Below the pieces are notes generated by a model. It did not search any database. It was given only the letters and a program-made list of their open reading frames with translations, and was not told the origin of the DNA. A DNA stretch of 64,000 bases, taken from assembly GCA_026874595.1 (NCBI GenBank), contig CM049317.1, positions 51,479,618 through 51,543,617 on the forward strand, written 5' to 3'. Source of the stretch: Sipunculus nudus (taxonomy: Eukaryota; Annelida; Sipuncula; Golfingiida; Sipunculidae). How positions within the stretch are numbered: position 1 is the stretch's first letter; each line of letters starts with the position of its first letter. Shown piece after piece: positions 46,815 to 57,739 of the stretch. The position numbers and the translations under genes are program-made.

Positions 46815-49800
46815 GTAGGTATCTTGTTTACAGTATGACTGAACATTTACTGGAGTAGAATGTACCGTAATGAACATGTACCGCAAAATAAAGGAGTATT
46901 TCTGTAGAAAGGCTCCTCTCGCGTAAGATTTTCTTCGAAATAACTGCATTTCCTGAACACCTGAAATATTTCCAAAAGTTAAATAGTCAAATTTTATGAA
47001 TGAATGAATGTTTTATTTCAGACACATACATTGGTCTATATATAGATGATTATTATGACAATATTACAGGAAATATTATTATAATGTTTATAATACAAAT
47101 GACAATTCTCTTTACTTTTTACTCATTTTTCTTACTTTTTTTACAACTCATTTTGAACATTTTGAATTTGTTCGGAAAAAAAGTATTAACTCGATTACCG
47201 ATGATTACTTTATTAATAATGGAAGAATACGAAAAAGCATTTGTATTACAAACATAAATGTTCAAAATATGTTCACCAAAAATATTTTTAAAATAGATGG
47301 TTGGAATACATGAAAAGTTTAAGTGTTTCTGGTAAACTGCTTCTACCAGGAAATGTAACATTTAACATTAATATTCTTTCGTCTTCAAAAATTGCTAGAT
47401 AGTTTCTGTAGTACTGCCGAAAACGTACTATTAAAAGTTGGTCTTTGAAGTTTTCATTCATTTTATCCCAAACATTTAATGAAATTATTCAGTTCTACAT
47501 TGCAACCTTAAAATTGTCGAACTGGCTTTTAAGGTCCAAACTTTATTCTGTGGGATGTGATTTTCATTTTTGGATTGTTATTTGATAAAGCATGGCATTC
47601 GATCACATATATCATTTCCTGCGTGCCGCACCGCTATAATAAGATTGTATCACATCGCGATCCCTTTATACATGATTTTTGTGCATTCCACATTATGCAT
47701 TCCGTGCATATGGGATCATAGTTTTATTTTGCTGTATACATTGTGTCATCGACAGCCCAGGCTAACAATGACTGCGCGGCTCAAAGACAATGCGGACAGA
47801 AGCTGTCGTCCCTGCAGCCTGCATACCCTCTAACGACCTGCTCAGAGGACGTCAAGTAAGAACTTTGTGTACATTAAGTAGTATATATGAAGTTTACATA
47901 CATTTTGTCACAAATTTTTGATTAAATTATTTATTTCAATATTGCAACCTTTTAAAATGGTTGACCACGCTTTTTTGGTCGATCGTCACTCTGCAGCATG
48001 TGATTTTCATTGTTGGCGCCACCTGTGTTGACCTACTTTCTGCAAGCTGTAATGGTCTTGTTTGCCTTTTTTCAAAAGATGTCATAAAGTATTAATATTT
48101 TGGCTTTCATAGCAAAGTTAAAATTTGCTAAAAGGAAGAGAAATAACATGAGTATAAATTCAGGCAAATTATTTTCAATATGGCATCTCTACGGAACTTT
48201 AAATTGTGTCGATCACAAAATGTGACAACTTGATGTGTTTCTATACGTGATGTATTGTCTGTTACCAAATATCTTAGGAACTGCTGCAGCTTTCAGTATC
48301 AAATTTCACGGGAATATTGATCATCTGACTGCTTAATAATTTTGACCTACAGGTAGCTACTTTCTGCAGGCTGTTATGTTTTTTCTGCTTGTTATGTATT
48401 AATATTTGTTATAATCTTTCGGAGACCCGGCATAGTTGTTCCCTCGCCTATGCAGTTGTGCGTAACAATGACGGGTGGCGCCACCTATACTCCTTTCTGT
48501 GCAGTACGAATATGGGTGTCTTTTAGATAACAGCCCATATCTCAAGAGTGGTTAAATGTATTGAGCTGAAATTCTGCATGTCCATAGATCTTGGATCTCT
48601 CCTCCTGGTAATGGAGACTGGTGGCGCCAACTGTAATACTTTTTGCGAAGCGTCCATCTTTGCATTTGCCATCTATTCGTCTTAGTGGTTTATTAAGTGT
48701 ATTGGGTTGAAGTTGTGCATGTCCATAGATCCTCGACACCTCCATCTCGTTAACAAAACTGGTGGCGCCGTTTGCAATCATTTTTCCCTGGCGTCCATCC
48801 GTACATTTGCTTTGGATGAAAATTGCTCATTTCTCAGGAGTGGTTCAAGGTATTGAGCTAAAATTTGGCATGTCAATCCATCTTGGAAAGTTTTCTCGTA
48901 AACCAGACAGGTGGCGCAACCTAGCTTCCCGTTTTCGTAGAATAAATTAATGCCTTTTTCTAAGGAGTGGTTTGCCGTATTGGCCTGAAATTGTGCATGC
49001 TCATAGATCTTGGACTCCTCCATCTTGTACTCGAGACTGGTTGCGTCATCTTCAATCGTTTTCTCGTCGCGCCACCCGTACATTTGCTTTGGGTGAAAAT
49101 TGCTTATATCTCAGGAGTGGTTCAAGGTATTGTTCTGAGATTTGGCATGTCCATCCATCTTGGAAAGTATTTTGAAAATCAGACAGTTGGCGCCACCTAC
49201 CTTCCAGTTTTTGTAGAATAAATTAATGCCCTTTTCTGAGGAGTGATTTGGCGTATTGGCCTGAAATTGTGCATATCCATAGATCCATATCCTCCATCTT
49301 GTACTCAAGACTAGTAGCGCCATCTGCAATCGTTTTCCCATGGCGTTAATCCGTCAGGTGGTTTAGTGTATTGGTCTGAACTTGTATTGGTCTGACAGAT
49401 GGCAAAACCTACCTTCCTGTCTCCACTGAATAACTTAATGCTCTTTTCTCAGAGCTTAAGTGGACTTTATTGAGGAGTTGTGTGACATATGGGCCTGAAA
49501 TTGTACATGTCTGGGATTATTTATGTCATATTTAAAGAGTGATGATGCTATTCAGCTGTTTTCATGTGGCTAAAATCCTACTTAAACTGTTTTACTGAAA
49601 AGTTTTGCCTACCGATGATCATGGTTTTATAGTTTATGTTTAATCAAACTTCTGCTAATTTCCACCTACATTTTTTTGCAATTTCTTGGAGGTTATTAAT
49701 GTTTTGCCCTGTCTACTGTACACACTCTATTTCCCCTTATCTCACTTCACCCGTACCACTCTGATTTCACCAGATACACGTTGTCGCTTGTCGACAACCC

Positions 49801-52774
49801 GTATTCTAGTTTGGCTTCCATACAAAGTAAATAATTGCTTAAAGGAAGTGAATAAAATAAGTATAAATTCAGTCAAATTATTTTCAATATTGCGTCCTTA
49901 CGGAAGTTCAAATTTTGCCAAACACAAGATTTGACAATTTGTTGTGTTTGCAATCGTGATGCAATATCTGTTACCACATATGTTAGAAAATGCTGCAGCC
50001 TTCAGCACAAAATTTCACAGGAATATTGAGCATGTGACCGCCATTTGATTTTGACCTGCAGGTGGCGTAACCTGTGTTGACCTACTTTCGGCAGGCTGTT
50101 AAAGTCTTTTCTCCCCTTCAAATTAAGTATTACTATTTTGAGCTTCTTATCAAAGAAAACACTTCCTTGAAGGAAGGGAAATAAAATGAGTATAAATTCA
50201 GTCAAATTTGTTTCAAGATGGTGCCTTTACAGAACTTCAAATTTTATCTTCTGATTAATGTATTTCCTGTCCATCCTTTGCTCTTACATTTTTAGTTCGT
50301 TCACTCTCTAAACTTGTGCAACAGGACAGTGTCCACTTGGAAAGGAATGAATGGTATTTTCACATTCATTTTTTGCTTTCTTTATCATCCACCATCGTGC
50401 AAAGTAGTGAACATTAGACCCCTTGGTCTCTTGTTACTAAATATTACCTTGTGCACCTACAGCACTGTTTTTGCTTGGCTATTTTCACGTTCCTGTCACA
50501 GAACTTAAGCACTTCACTTCAATTTCTCAGGAAACTAAGCTGCCGGTGGCCTCAGGGTGACGTAACAGCTTAACAACTTGTTAATTTAATTAACAGTCAG
50601 TCAAAGCCTGTACAGAATAACAACCACTATACATCTTCTTAAATGTCTTCCGAATTTGCAAACTTATTTAATGATTTTCTTTTAGCTTTTTGCAAGATTG
50701 GCAACATGAATTCGTTTCATATTAAGTCAACACTCGATATCACCTAACATTTCAATGAAATTCATTAATTAATGTGGTGTGATACAATATCTGGATTAAA
50801 TTTTCAAGCGGGCCTAAATACGAGGTATGCGGTTTGTGGGTGCTTTCTAGTTTCTTATTTCCCGGGTCTATTTTCCTTTGGTAAAATTTGCGCTGTTCTG
50901 TAGAACCAATGCCGTTAATTAGTCTCAGCATCAAGTGGTTTGAAATTCAGTAAATATCTATATAAAGTAAAACCTCTACAATGTGGGTACCCTTGGGACT
51001 GGGCCAAACTGCCCACTCTACAGAGGTGCCCACTACATGGAGGCCATGATTGCAACCTATATAATATGGAGAAGAAATCACGGGACTGTCAAAAACTGCC
51101 CACTATACAGAGGTGTCCACTTAATGGAGGTGCCCACTAGAAGAGGTCCCACTGTATCTATATATATGCATACAGTAAAACCTCGCTTGTCAGTTGCAGA
51201 GCTCACTTAAATCGAAAAAACAGCTTTTGCCGAAGTTTCATATTCGGAGTTCGAAGTTTAGTTTTTGCCTTCGCCAGGAGGGTATGCGTTCATCCCCGTT
51301 CATGTGTGTTTTTGTGTGTGTTTGTGTTTGTGTGTTTACAACATGACTCACGCAAGCTTAAACAGATTCTCATGAAATTTTCAGGGCAATTCGGGAATTG
51401 ACCATTCAAGACTCTGTTAGATTTTGGTGTGGATTCTATACATGACCCGGATTCAGAAAAGCCATCACGGAATAATCACAAATGTACAGTCACTTATGTA
51501 TGAATGGACTTGGGAATATAGGCCGAATATGTGACTTTAAACCCGGTTTCGTGAGCATCCCTCAATAAAGAACCTCCACATGGCGTAGGCATGCATTCCG
51601 TAGAATGTAGATTTCTGGTTGGGGAAAAAGGCGTTTGTGTATTACAGATTAAATTTTCTATTGTATTTACATTTGAATCATGTTTTTCGGAACATACCTA
51701 TGATTTTGTAACCCATATCGAAGGCTAATTTGTTTCTTTGAAATATAAAAAATGAGATACTATACTTACACTATAATGATCTAATCTTTCGTGTCTTAGA
51801 CATCTGTCCAAAAACTGATAAAATGCCCGGCTTATCTCACCTGTACAGGAACAAAATACCAGAAGCGAAGACATGCCTGACCGACATGATGACCGGTAAA
51901 CTGACATGCATGCCAGCGGGTGCCCCTCCTATGCAAATCTTACCTGGCAAAGTCGGAGTGATCAGAAAAGGAATCGAAGGCTTGGCAAATTCAGTGTGTA
52001 AAGGCAAGTGTCTACACTTTCATTTCAGCTTTGCATATGCACTACGAGTAAGGTGTGCGTCTTGTTAGTCCTAATGAGTCTGCAGAAGCGGACCCAGAGG
52101 GCGGTCCAGGGGTTCTGAACTCCCCCCCCCCCCCCCCCCCCCCGCCGCCTCTTCAACCTTTTTGTAAGAGGTTCTGACCAGTTGCGGCATGGAACCCCCC
52201 TCCCCGATTTTTCGGACCCGGGTACTTTTTTAGGTTTTATCATTAGTCCTAACGGGCTGGATCCCTCCTTTTCCTAAATCCTGGATCCGCCCCTGGTCTG
52301 GCTAACCGCCCCGGTGTGGCTTAAAACATACCTGATCCGGCTTACCTCTTGTTAAAGCCAGCTATTCCCTACCTTTTTTCTATAGAATTTGTGTGACTTC
52401 CGACTGACTGTGCGTACCTATTAATTATAATGAACTCCATGTAATGCCTCATAAGAAATGTACTCATAACGTCCCTGTGATGCAGGGGCGTCAATATAGG
52501 GGGATGGGGGAGGGGGGGGGGGGCTATATATTCCCTCCACTCTTTGGCAAGGGGGGGGGGGGTTAATGTAATCATCCCCCCTCACTATTCAGAGAATAAC
52601 ATTTATATATTGCAGATGAAATGTATTCATGAATAGAATTATAGACTTTGGTTCCATATATGAGTTTATTATGAAATATCATATCTAAACATAGTTTAGA
52701 ACTTATACTGGATACATAATACGTTATTTCTAAAAATTTATAATAAACTGTAATATAACTGAAATGTCATTAGG

Positions 52775-52809
<35 letters not shown>

Positions 52810-55800
52810 TTGAAATGTGTCATACAGAGGATTAAAAAAGTTATTTTGTCCAAACAATCGCATTAAAGTGCTCAACATATATATATATATATCACTGCTG
52901 TGATGGATGCATGTGGTTGATTGCATTTGTTGGTTGCAAAAGGCCCTTTGATAAACCCTGGTGCGTTTGAATTGCATCATTATTTTTGCCGGCCACTTCC
53001 TTGTTATAAAACACGTAACATAAGGTGGTTTGTTACATGTAAGCTGAAGTTGAACGCTCACTAGCTGAACGATCACTAGTTGCAAAACGCCCTTCCCAAA
53101 ACTGATTCGTCTGGTTGTTTTGACGGGCCACCATTTGTTATAAACACGTGGATATAAACAAACTAACAGCCAGTGTGCCGTTGGGTCAGCCTTCCCTGGC
53201 CTTTTTCTATAAATGGGATTACCTTGAGTGAATACACGTTAGATATCGGAATTTTCCCCTGTGAAGTGAAAACAAAAATAAAAAAAACATTTCTGCATTA
53301 TGATTTGAATAGTTCTAGGAAAATTCAATGTTTCCTGGAAGTTTATTTTTCAGACCTTGGCCTTTTAACACATTTTTGCTGACATGCTGCATGTTTTCTA
53401 GGTTGCCCAATCGTATCAGCCATTGTGGAATGTATCAAACCAGTAGCATCTACAATAGATCGCGTCAATCCCTGCAAGTAAGTATGGACCTGCTTTTTAA
53501 TTGATTTTTTACCACATGTATGTTGAATTGTAAATCAAAATCCTCAATGACCCGGAGGGGGGGGGGGGTGGTTCTTTGATCATAAAACTAGTCGTGATCC
53601 TAATAAGACTTGGTTGGCTTTAGGAAATTTGAGGACAGATCCTGCCACCTAGAGATCAACTTATAGTTGCTTATTCAAAACAAAATCTCCGGGTATGGTC
53701 AATATTTGACTGTTAAGGTAAAAACGTTATATTCGTTGTCCTCGTATTTGAAATTTACATTTCTCTTTTTTCTATCTGAATATGCAGCTATCGTCACGAC
53801 ATGTAATTATGAAAGTTGAAAACTGAATTACTGACACATTTGAGTGAATTCGATCCCATGATCGCTTATTATTCGCTCAACAACGGCACCTCTAGTTACT
53901 GCTGGTTTATTAAGAATATGTGAGAGCCCCGAGGGGTAGATTTGAAGATTATTGAGGAAATATTAGGAAACTATAAATTATCTAGATGACAGAACTATCT
54001 CTAAATCGCTCTGTTAGAGGTCTGCGTTTTTCTCTCCCAGTAAAAGAGGTGTATGAGGTACCTTGGTTGGCCATTACACACACATACAGTGCCGTTTTCC
54101 ACATGACCGTCGTCACGACTCGGAGTAGGCCCTATACGTCCACAAATAGCCTACTGAATCTAAAGGCCTGCGATTGTCAATGCCTTTACACTACAAGGAT
54201 TACGTGTCTGTATCACACTTCTAGCCAAAATGTTAGTAAAAATAGAAAGATATTGCGGGAGGTAATCTTTCTGACATTGTCTTATTTGTTAGCCCATGTG
54301 ATAAATATACTCTAGACCACATGCTTGATAAACAATTGTATTCTGTGCAGGATTACCTGATTCAGTTTAAATAGAAAATGAAAATAGAATGTCTAAAAAT
54401 CAGTGAGCATTACAAGAACAATGCAGCCTTGGGTTCTAAATTGGCATAGGTAAAGGTTGTGGGGTTTATAGTCTGATATCAACGACGATGTCAGTCAAAT
54501 ACGACTTAATTTTACACTGGCAATCAATTTGGAAGATGGGATTGAGCATTAACATAGAAGAAAGACACTACTTTGAAACAGAAAGGAAACGGTTGATAAA
54601 TGTATCCACTGTGACAGTATTATAATTCATATATTTCCCTATATGTTTTTTTTTTTATAATTTATTTATATTCTGTATATCCTCAGATGTTTGAAATTCA
54701 TCTATATATAATATTTCAGCAAAATTGCTTTCTACACTGTTCTTAAAGAGGTTGTTTCGGAGTTTATATACTATATATTTTGTTATGTTTTACACTCTTC
54801 AATAATCATATTATTATTCATATTATTTTAGTGAAACTGCTTTCTACGCTATGGTCGCTAAGGTCCAGAACTGCATGGTAGGCAAGCTGGCGCCCAGCAT
54901 GGAAGCCTGCCTGGCAGTTCGACCCCATATAATCGACACCATGAAGGGGATAATTGAGTATGTGAATAACAGCAGGAAACAGGCATGTCAGAGGAGAGAA
55001 GGCTCGGGTCAGTCACCATATATATATAGTATACCCTTGATAATCCGTACAAAGCGTGGGGGCAACACAGGCTAGAGCACTAAAACATTTGGCTCAGCAA
55101 ACGGTCAGGCGGGTGAAGGTTTAGGATTGCATAAAATGCAAGACGCCCCTTGGATATGCGAACTTTATGATATATATGTGAAGTTCGACCCCCACAATAT
55201 AAACATAAAATGTTCTCATGCGCATAGCAAATCGTGACCACTTTCATATCTATGGAGCCAGTCCGTTGCCAAAATTCGTCATACAAATTGTGTGGTCATA
55301 CAGAAGGAACCACGTTCTGCCTTTTCATAGGTTCTCAGTGACTCAGCATGACCTTTTGGTCAACCAAAACAACGGCAAGAGTTTGTTGAAAGTTATTAAA
55401 TCACGAATATTGGAAAGCCAAAGTAATTTATCGAAATATTTTTGTTATCATACTGTTAAGTCAATCTACGTGGGCCAACAATATTAACAAGCAAATTCGT
55501 GGAATTTATGTCCTCCGCTTCCGCCTCTTTTTGTCCCCCTTTTACCTTCTCAATATGTTTTAATTTTTATTTTCCCCTGAAAATGTCTCCACATGTCATT
55601 GTGCCTGTGTTTTAGTTTTCATTGTCCTCTGAAGATGTCTCCACACATCATAATTAATTTTTGTGAATTCTGAACAAAAGGGAATTTTTGTTTGTTTGTT
55701 GTGGAGCTTGTGATAATAATTTTTCAGACAGACACTCCAAAACCATTCCAAACCAAAATATGCATGAGAGCAACCAAAATTTGAATGAAATCGGATAATA

Positions 55801-56288
55801 TTTAGGAAAGTTATTGCACGGAAACGAAAACCTGACGTACGGACAGACAGACAGACAGCTAGACTGACAGACAGACAAACCAAAATCAATGTCTAACATT
55901 TCGCGGAAGCGGGGGGGGGGGGATACTTAAATGTATCAATGCAGTATGTAGCACATTAATGGAATCAGTTTAATATCTAAGGGTTTTAGTTGTGCTTTTC
56001 ATGATGGCTCAGTAAGAAAGGAACAATCATTTAGCCAAAATTAAAATCTATTAATTTCATCATGATACTGATTAATTTAAACAACATCTTGTTAATATCA
56101 GTAGGCAGTTCCTTTCCGCTGGCTTCCTACAACTTGCCAATATCGCCGCATTTTTTGTTACTCATTTAGCCTGTCCAATAATTTTTTTTTATTTAGATAA
56201 CTTGGTAATGAACAGCATGAAACTAAATATATCTCTCGTTTCAGTTTTACATTGATGGAATTTGGGATAGGCAAAGTTTGGCCAGTTG

Positions 56289-56354
<66 letters not shown>

Positions 56355-56584
56355 CCATCTTAACACACAAGCAGGTGTAAAGAATGTTAATGTACTTTGT
56401 TTGTTAACTGGCCTCATCAGGTATTTCTTACGTATATCTAATTTGTAATTTACTGATAATCTTCCAAAGATCACTAACATTGATATAAACATTTGAACTG
56501 TTATTCTTCATTCTTTCAGCAAGAAAACGGTCGATCGTAGACAGCCTCAAGGAATACCAGGATTTCCTTTGGATGTTTAAGTGA
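46769..56584 (+). CDS. Six-exon gene for a secreted 12-cysteine protein (205 aa)
   Basis: Exons: 46769-46814, 47756-47855, 51849-52003, 53402-53477, 54832-55007, 56520-56584. Intron phases are 1,2,1,2,1 and the joined frame is open to TGA at 56582-56584. Residues 1-18 are a signal peptide (MLAALVLFALCASGF, then AQA before NND). The mature chain has 12 cysteines at about residues 22, 28, 44, 58, 69, 99, 102, 111, 125, 140, 152 and 178, with short amphipathic segments between them. N126-E-T and N171-N-S are N-glycosylation sequons. A basic RKR (186-188) precedes a 17-residue tail. No membrane segment is seen beyond the signal. I infer an extracellular, disulfide-bonded, mostly helical protein. 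The final cysteine block loosely recalls the insect 27-kDa haemolymph glycoprotein (DUF1397) layout, but that is only a guess. The start sits in CAACTGTCACCATG, which the paralogue at 4621 shares. Function unknown. Confidence 0.88.
47756..47855 (+). other. Exon 2 of the 12-Cys gene
   Basis: The acceptor is catcgacag| and the donor gtcaa|gtaaga, for 100 nt entering in phase 1 and leaving in phase 2. It encodes AQANNDC... through PLTTCSEDV with cysteines spaced C-x5-C-x15-C. The paralogue exon 3671-3761 has the same PLTTC block with C-x2-C-x15-C. Confidence 0.87.
48470..49420. repeat. ~120-250-bp tandem array in intron 2 of the 12-Cys gene
   Basis: Diverged units repeat words such as ctcaggagtggttcaaggta, gaaattgtgcatg, ccatagatcttgga, and (g)gtggcgccacct near 48477, 48621, 48760, 48908, 49188. 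Frames found across it are shadows of the repeat. The rest of intron 2 also has single units at about 48015 and 50060. Confidence 0.7.
50965..51165. mobile_element. Mariner-type MITE in intron 2
   Basis: Left end agtaaaacctctacaatgtg; right end, reversed, acagtgggacctcttctagt. Internal halves repeat gcccac.(c)tacagaggtgc. ACAGTRRRACCTCT termini at TA are typical of Tc1/mariner miniature elements. A second cagtaaaacctcgcttg end follows at 51175. Confidence 0.55.
51270..51640 (+). repeat. Copy of the 'tatgcgttcat' dispersed repeat
   Basis: It matches 10860-11160: gccaggagggtatgcgttca, tctcatgaaattttcagggc, catcacggaataatcacaaa, tagaatgtagatttctgg. It lies in intron 2, 200 bp before exon 3. Confidence 0.55.
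51849..52003 (+). other. Exon 3 of the 12-Cys gene with a GC donor
   Basis: The acceptor is cctgtacag| at 51848. The exon is 155 nt and encodes NKIPEAKTCLTDMMTGKLTC and onward to NSVCK. The best donor is AAAG|gcaagt at 52004, a GC-AG intron with an otherwise perfect consensus. An alternative GT donor after 51997 (T|gtaaag) has the same phase and would drop two residues (KG). cDNA would decide between them. Confidence 0.8.
52083..52295. mobile_element. MITE with CAGGGGCGGATCCAG-type termini in intron 3
   Basis: Left CAGAAGCGGACCCAG; right, reversed, CAGGGGCGGATCCAGGA. A 5-bp direct repeat GTCTG flanks it (52078-52082 and 52296-52300). A 22-bp C run is inside. Related pieces lie at 21866-21995 and 29755-29960. 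Confidence 0.6.
53060..53240 (+). repeat. Dispersed repeat, copy 1
   Basis: The words actagttgcaaaacgcc, tataaacacgtggatataaa, caaactaacagcc and tttttctataaa recur, diverged, at 58555-58770. Confidence 0.5.
53402..53477 (+). other. Exon 4 of the 12-Cys gene
   Basis: The acceptor is ttttctag| and the donor tgcaa|gtaagt, for 76 nt. It encodes GCPIVSAIVECIKP...VNPC with three cysteines. The paralogue exon at 2362-2437 has exactly the same length, phases and cysteine positions (GCPVV...QC...DPC). Confidence 0.87.
54719..54765 (+). pseudogene. Duplicate of the start of exon 5 in intron 4
   Basis: The sequence atatttcag|caaaattgctttctac resembles the true exon 5 start tatttta|gtgaaactgctttctac about 112 nt downstream, including the 10-mer tgctttctac and an acceptor. 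In the same phase it reads NKIAFYTVLKEV against NETAFYAMVAKV. No donor follows before the real exon. It is either a failed tandem exon duplication or a cryptic alternative acceptor. Confidence 0.5.
54832..55007 (+). other. Exon 5 of the 12-Cys gene
   Basis: The acceptor is tatttta|g ending at 54831 and the donor is TCGG|gtcagt, for 176 nt. It encodes NETAFYAMVAKVQNCMVGKL...CLAVRP...QAC...EGS with three cysteines. The paralogue exon at 906-1065 aligns along nearly its whole length. Confidence 0.87.
55010..56510. other. Intron 5 of the 12-Cys gene
   Basis: No other exon recognised. It contains an internally repeated gacagacagaca stretch (55840-55880), a G run at 55911 and a (TA)n tract of about 62 bp at 56292-56353. 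Confidence 0.55.
56520..56584 (+). other. Terminal coding exon 6 of the 12-Cys gene
   Basis: The acceptor is ttctttcag|. The exon encodes ARKRSIVDSLKEYQDFLWMF, then K and TGA. It adds a basic cluster and a 17-residue amphipathic tail that the paralogue lacks. Confidence 0.83.
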
Positions 56585-56668
56585 ATGGAAACTGTTCCAG
56601 CAGTCACACAGCAGTCTTATGCTGTCCGTGCCCACGTGATCCATGAGTTACGCGGATAAACGAAGGAA

Positions 56669-56674
56669 AATAAA
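56669..56674 (+). promoter_or_regulatory. Polyadenylation signal AATAAA
   Basis: AATAAA lies 85 nt after the stop codon of the 12-Cys gene, on the same strand. It is the first canonical hexamer after the stop that I can see. Confidence 0.6.
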
Positions 56675-57398
56675 ATAGAGTTAAAACGCATTGTTTTACA
56701 TATTGTCATTCTTCTATTATTAACACAAAAACATAAATGTAAATTCTAATGGGCCATGACACTCAACCTAGTTTTATACATTATTAAAGGCTATAGTTCA
56801 GAAATGCAATGTAAATATTTGCTTTGCTTCTTTTATTTTGTTATGTTCTGTTATTCTGCTCTTTTTTCTTTTCATTTCTGAATTAATACATTCATCCTAA
56901 ATAAATGTTTTGATTCATTTTTAATATATTATTTAACTTTCAAGCTGACGTAGTTTATTCCATGTTTTGTTTAAATGAGGCATATATGTGCATAGACAGC
57001 TTTATCATTCTTTGCGAGCGCGGCTAAAAAGCGCATTGAATATACATTTCACCCCATGGGGAGTATGTTCTTTGAACTATCCAAATGCTTCTCTCCAACC
57101 CAGGAGACGAGCCGACAGACACTATTTGGCACATTTTGGACGGGGAGACATGTCCAAAAGGCGCAAGAAAGCCCCAACTCCTCTCCAACGACGCCCTCTC
57201 TATCGTAAAATACTGCATACGCCACTGCACTAGTAGTTGTATTCTGTAATCTTAAACAAGAAACCCAGGGAATAACGCTTACTCTTTAGAGTGCTGTGTA
57301 TGAAAGGGAGTAAGATTGAAGTTAACTAGTGATACTGAAAATGCCTTTCAGTTCTACTCCTACATGAGTGGCACCAATATTTGCTCTATTAGTGGTTA

Positions 57399-57737
57399 GG
57401 CCAAAAAAATAAGGTTTGGTTCTCAGGCACTATTTTTTCAGAAATCAATGCGGGCGGGCGGGCGTTTTTTTTTTTTTTTTTTTGTATGATTCCATAAAAA
57501 TGTCAAATGATAATGAAGAGCATGATAATAACAGATTTATTTAGCTAAACAAGTAAAAACACTACATAACAAATGAAATTTTATCAAAATTGTGTGATTT
57601 TATCTACTTGAAAGAAATGTCCGAGCGGCTGGAGCTCAAAAGTGGCAAGTTTCTATTGAAAATAAAAAATTTTGATGCGGGAGTTTAAAATTGACGCGGA
57701 CGGTGCCTGAGAACCATACCTTTTATTTTATTTGGCC
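57399..57737. mobile_element. 339-bp Harbinger-like MITE
   Basis: Left GGCCAAAAAAATAAGGTTTG then GTTCTCAGGCAC; right, reversed, GGCCAAATAAAATAAAAGGT then ATGGTTCTCAGGCACC. The flanks are TTA on both sides (57396-57398 and 57738-57740). The interior has a GGGC run and a T run. Three-base TTA duplication fits PIF/Harbinger. Confidence 0.8.
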
Positions 57738-57739
57738 TT

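Noticed and set aside
48542-49341. Frames of 60-100 residues on both strands in intron 2
   Set aside because: Shadows of a tandem repeat, open on both strands at once, with no splice link to the host gene.
57231-57240. hAT terminus (GCATACGCCACTGCAC)
   Set aside because: Only one end is visible; no inverted partner or duplication found within 300 bp.
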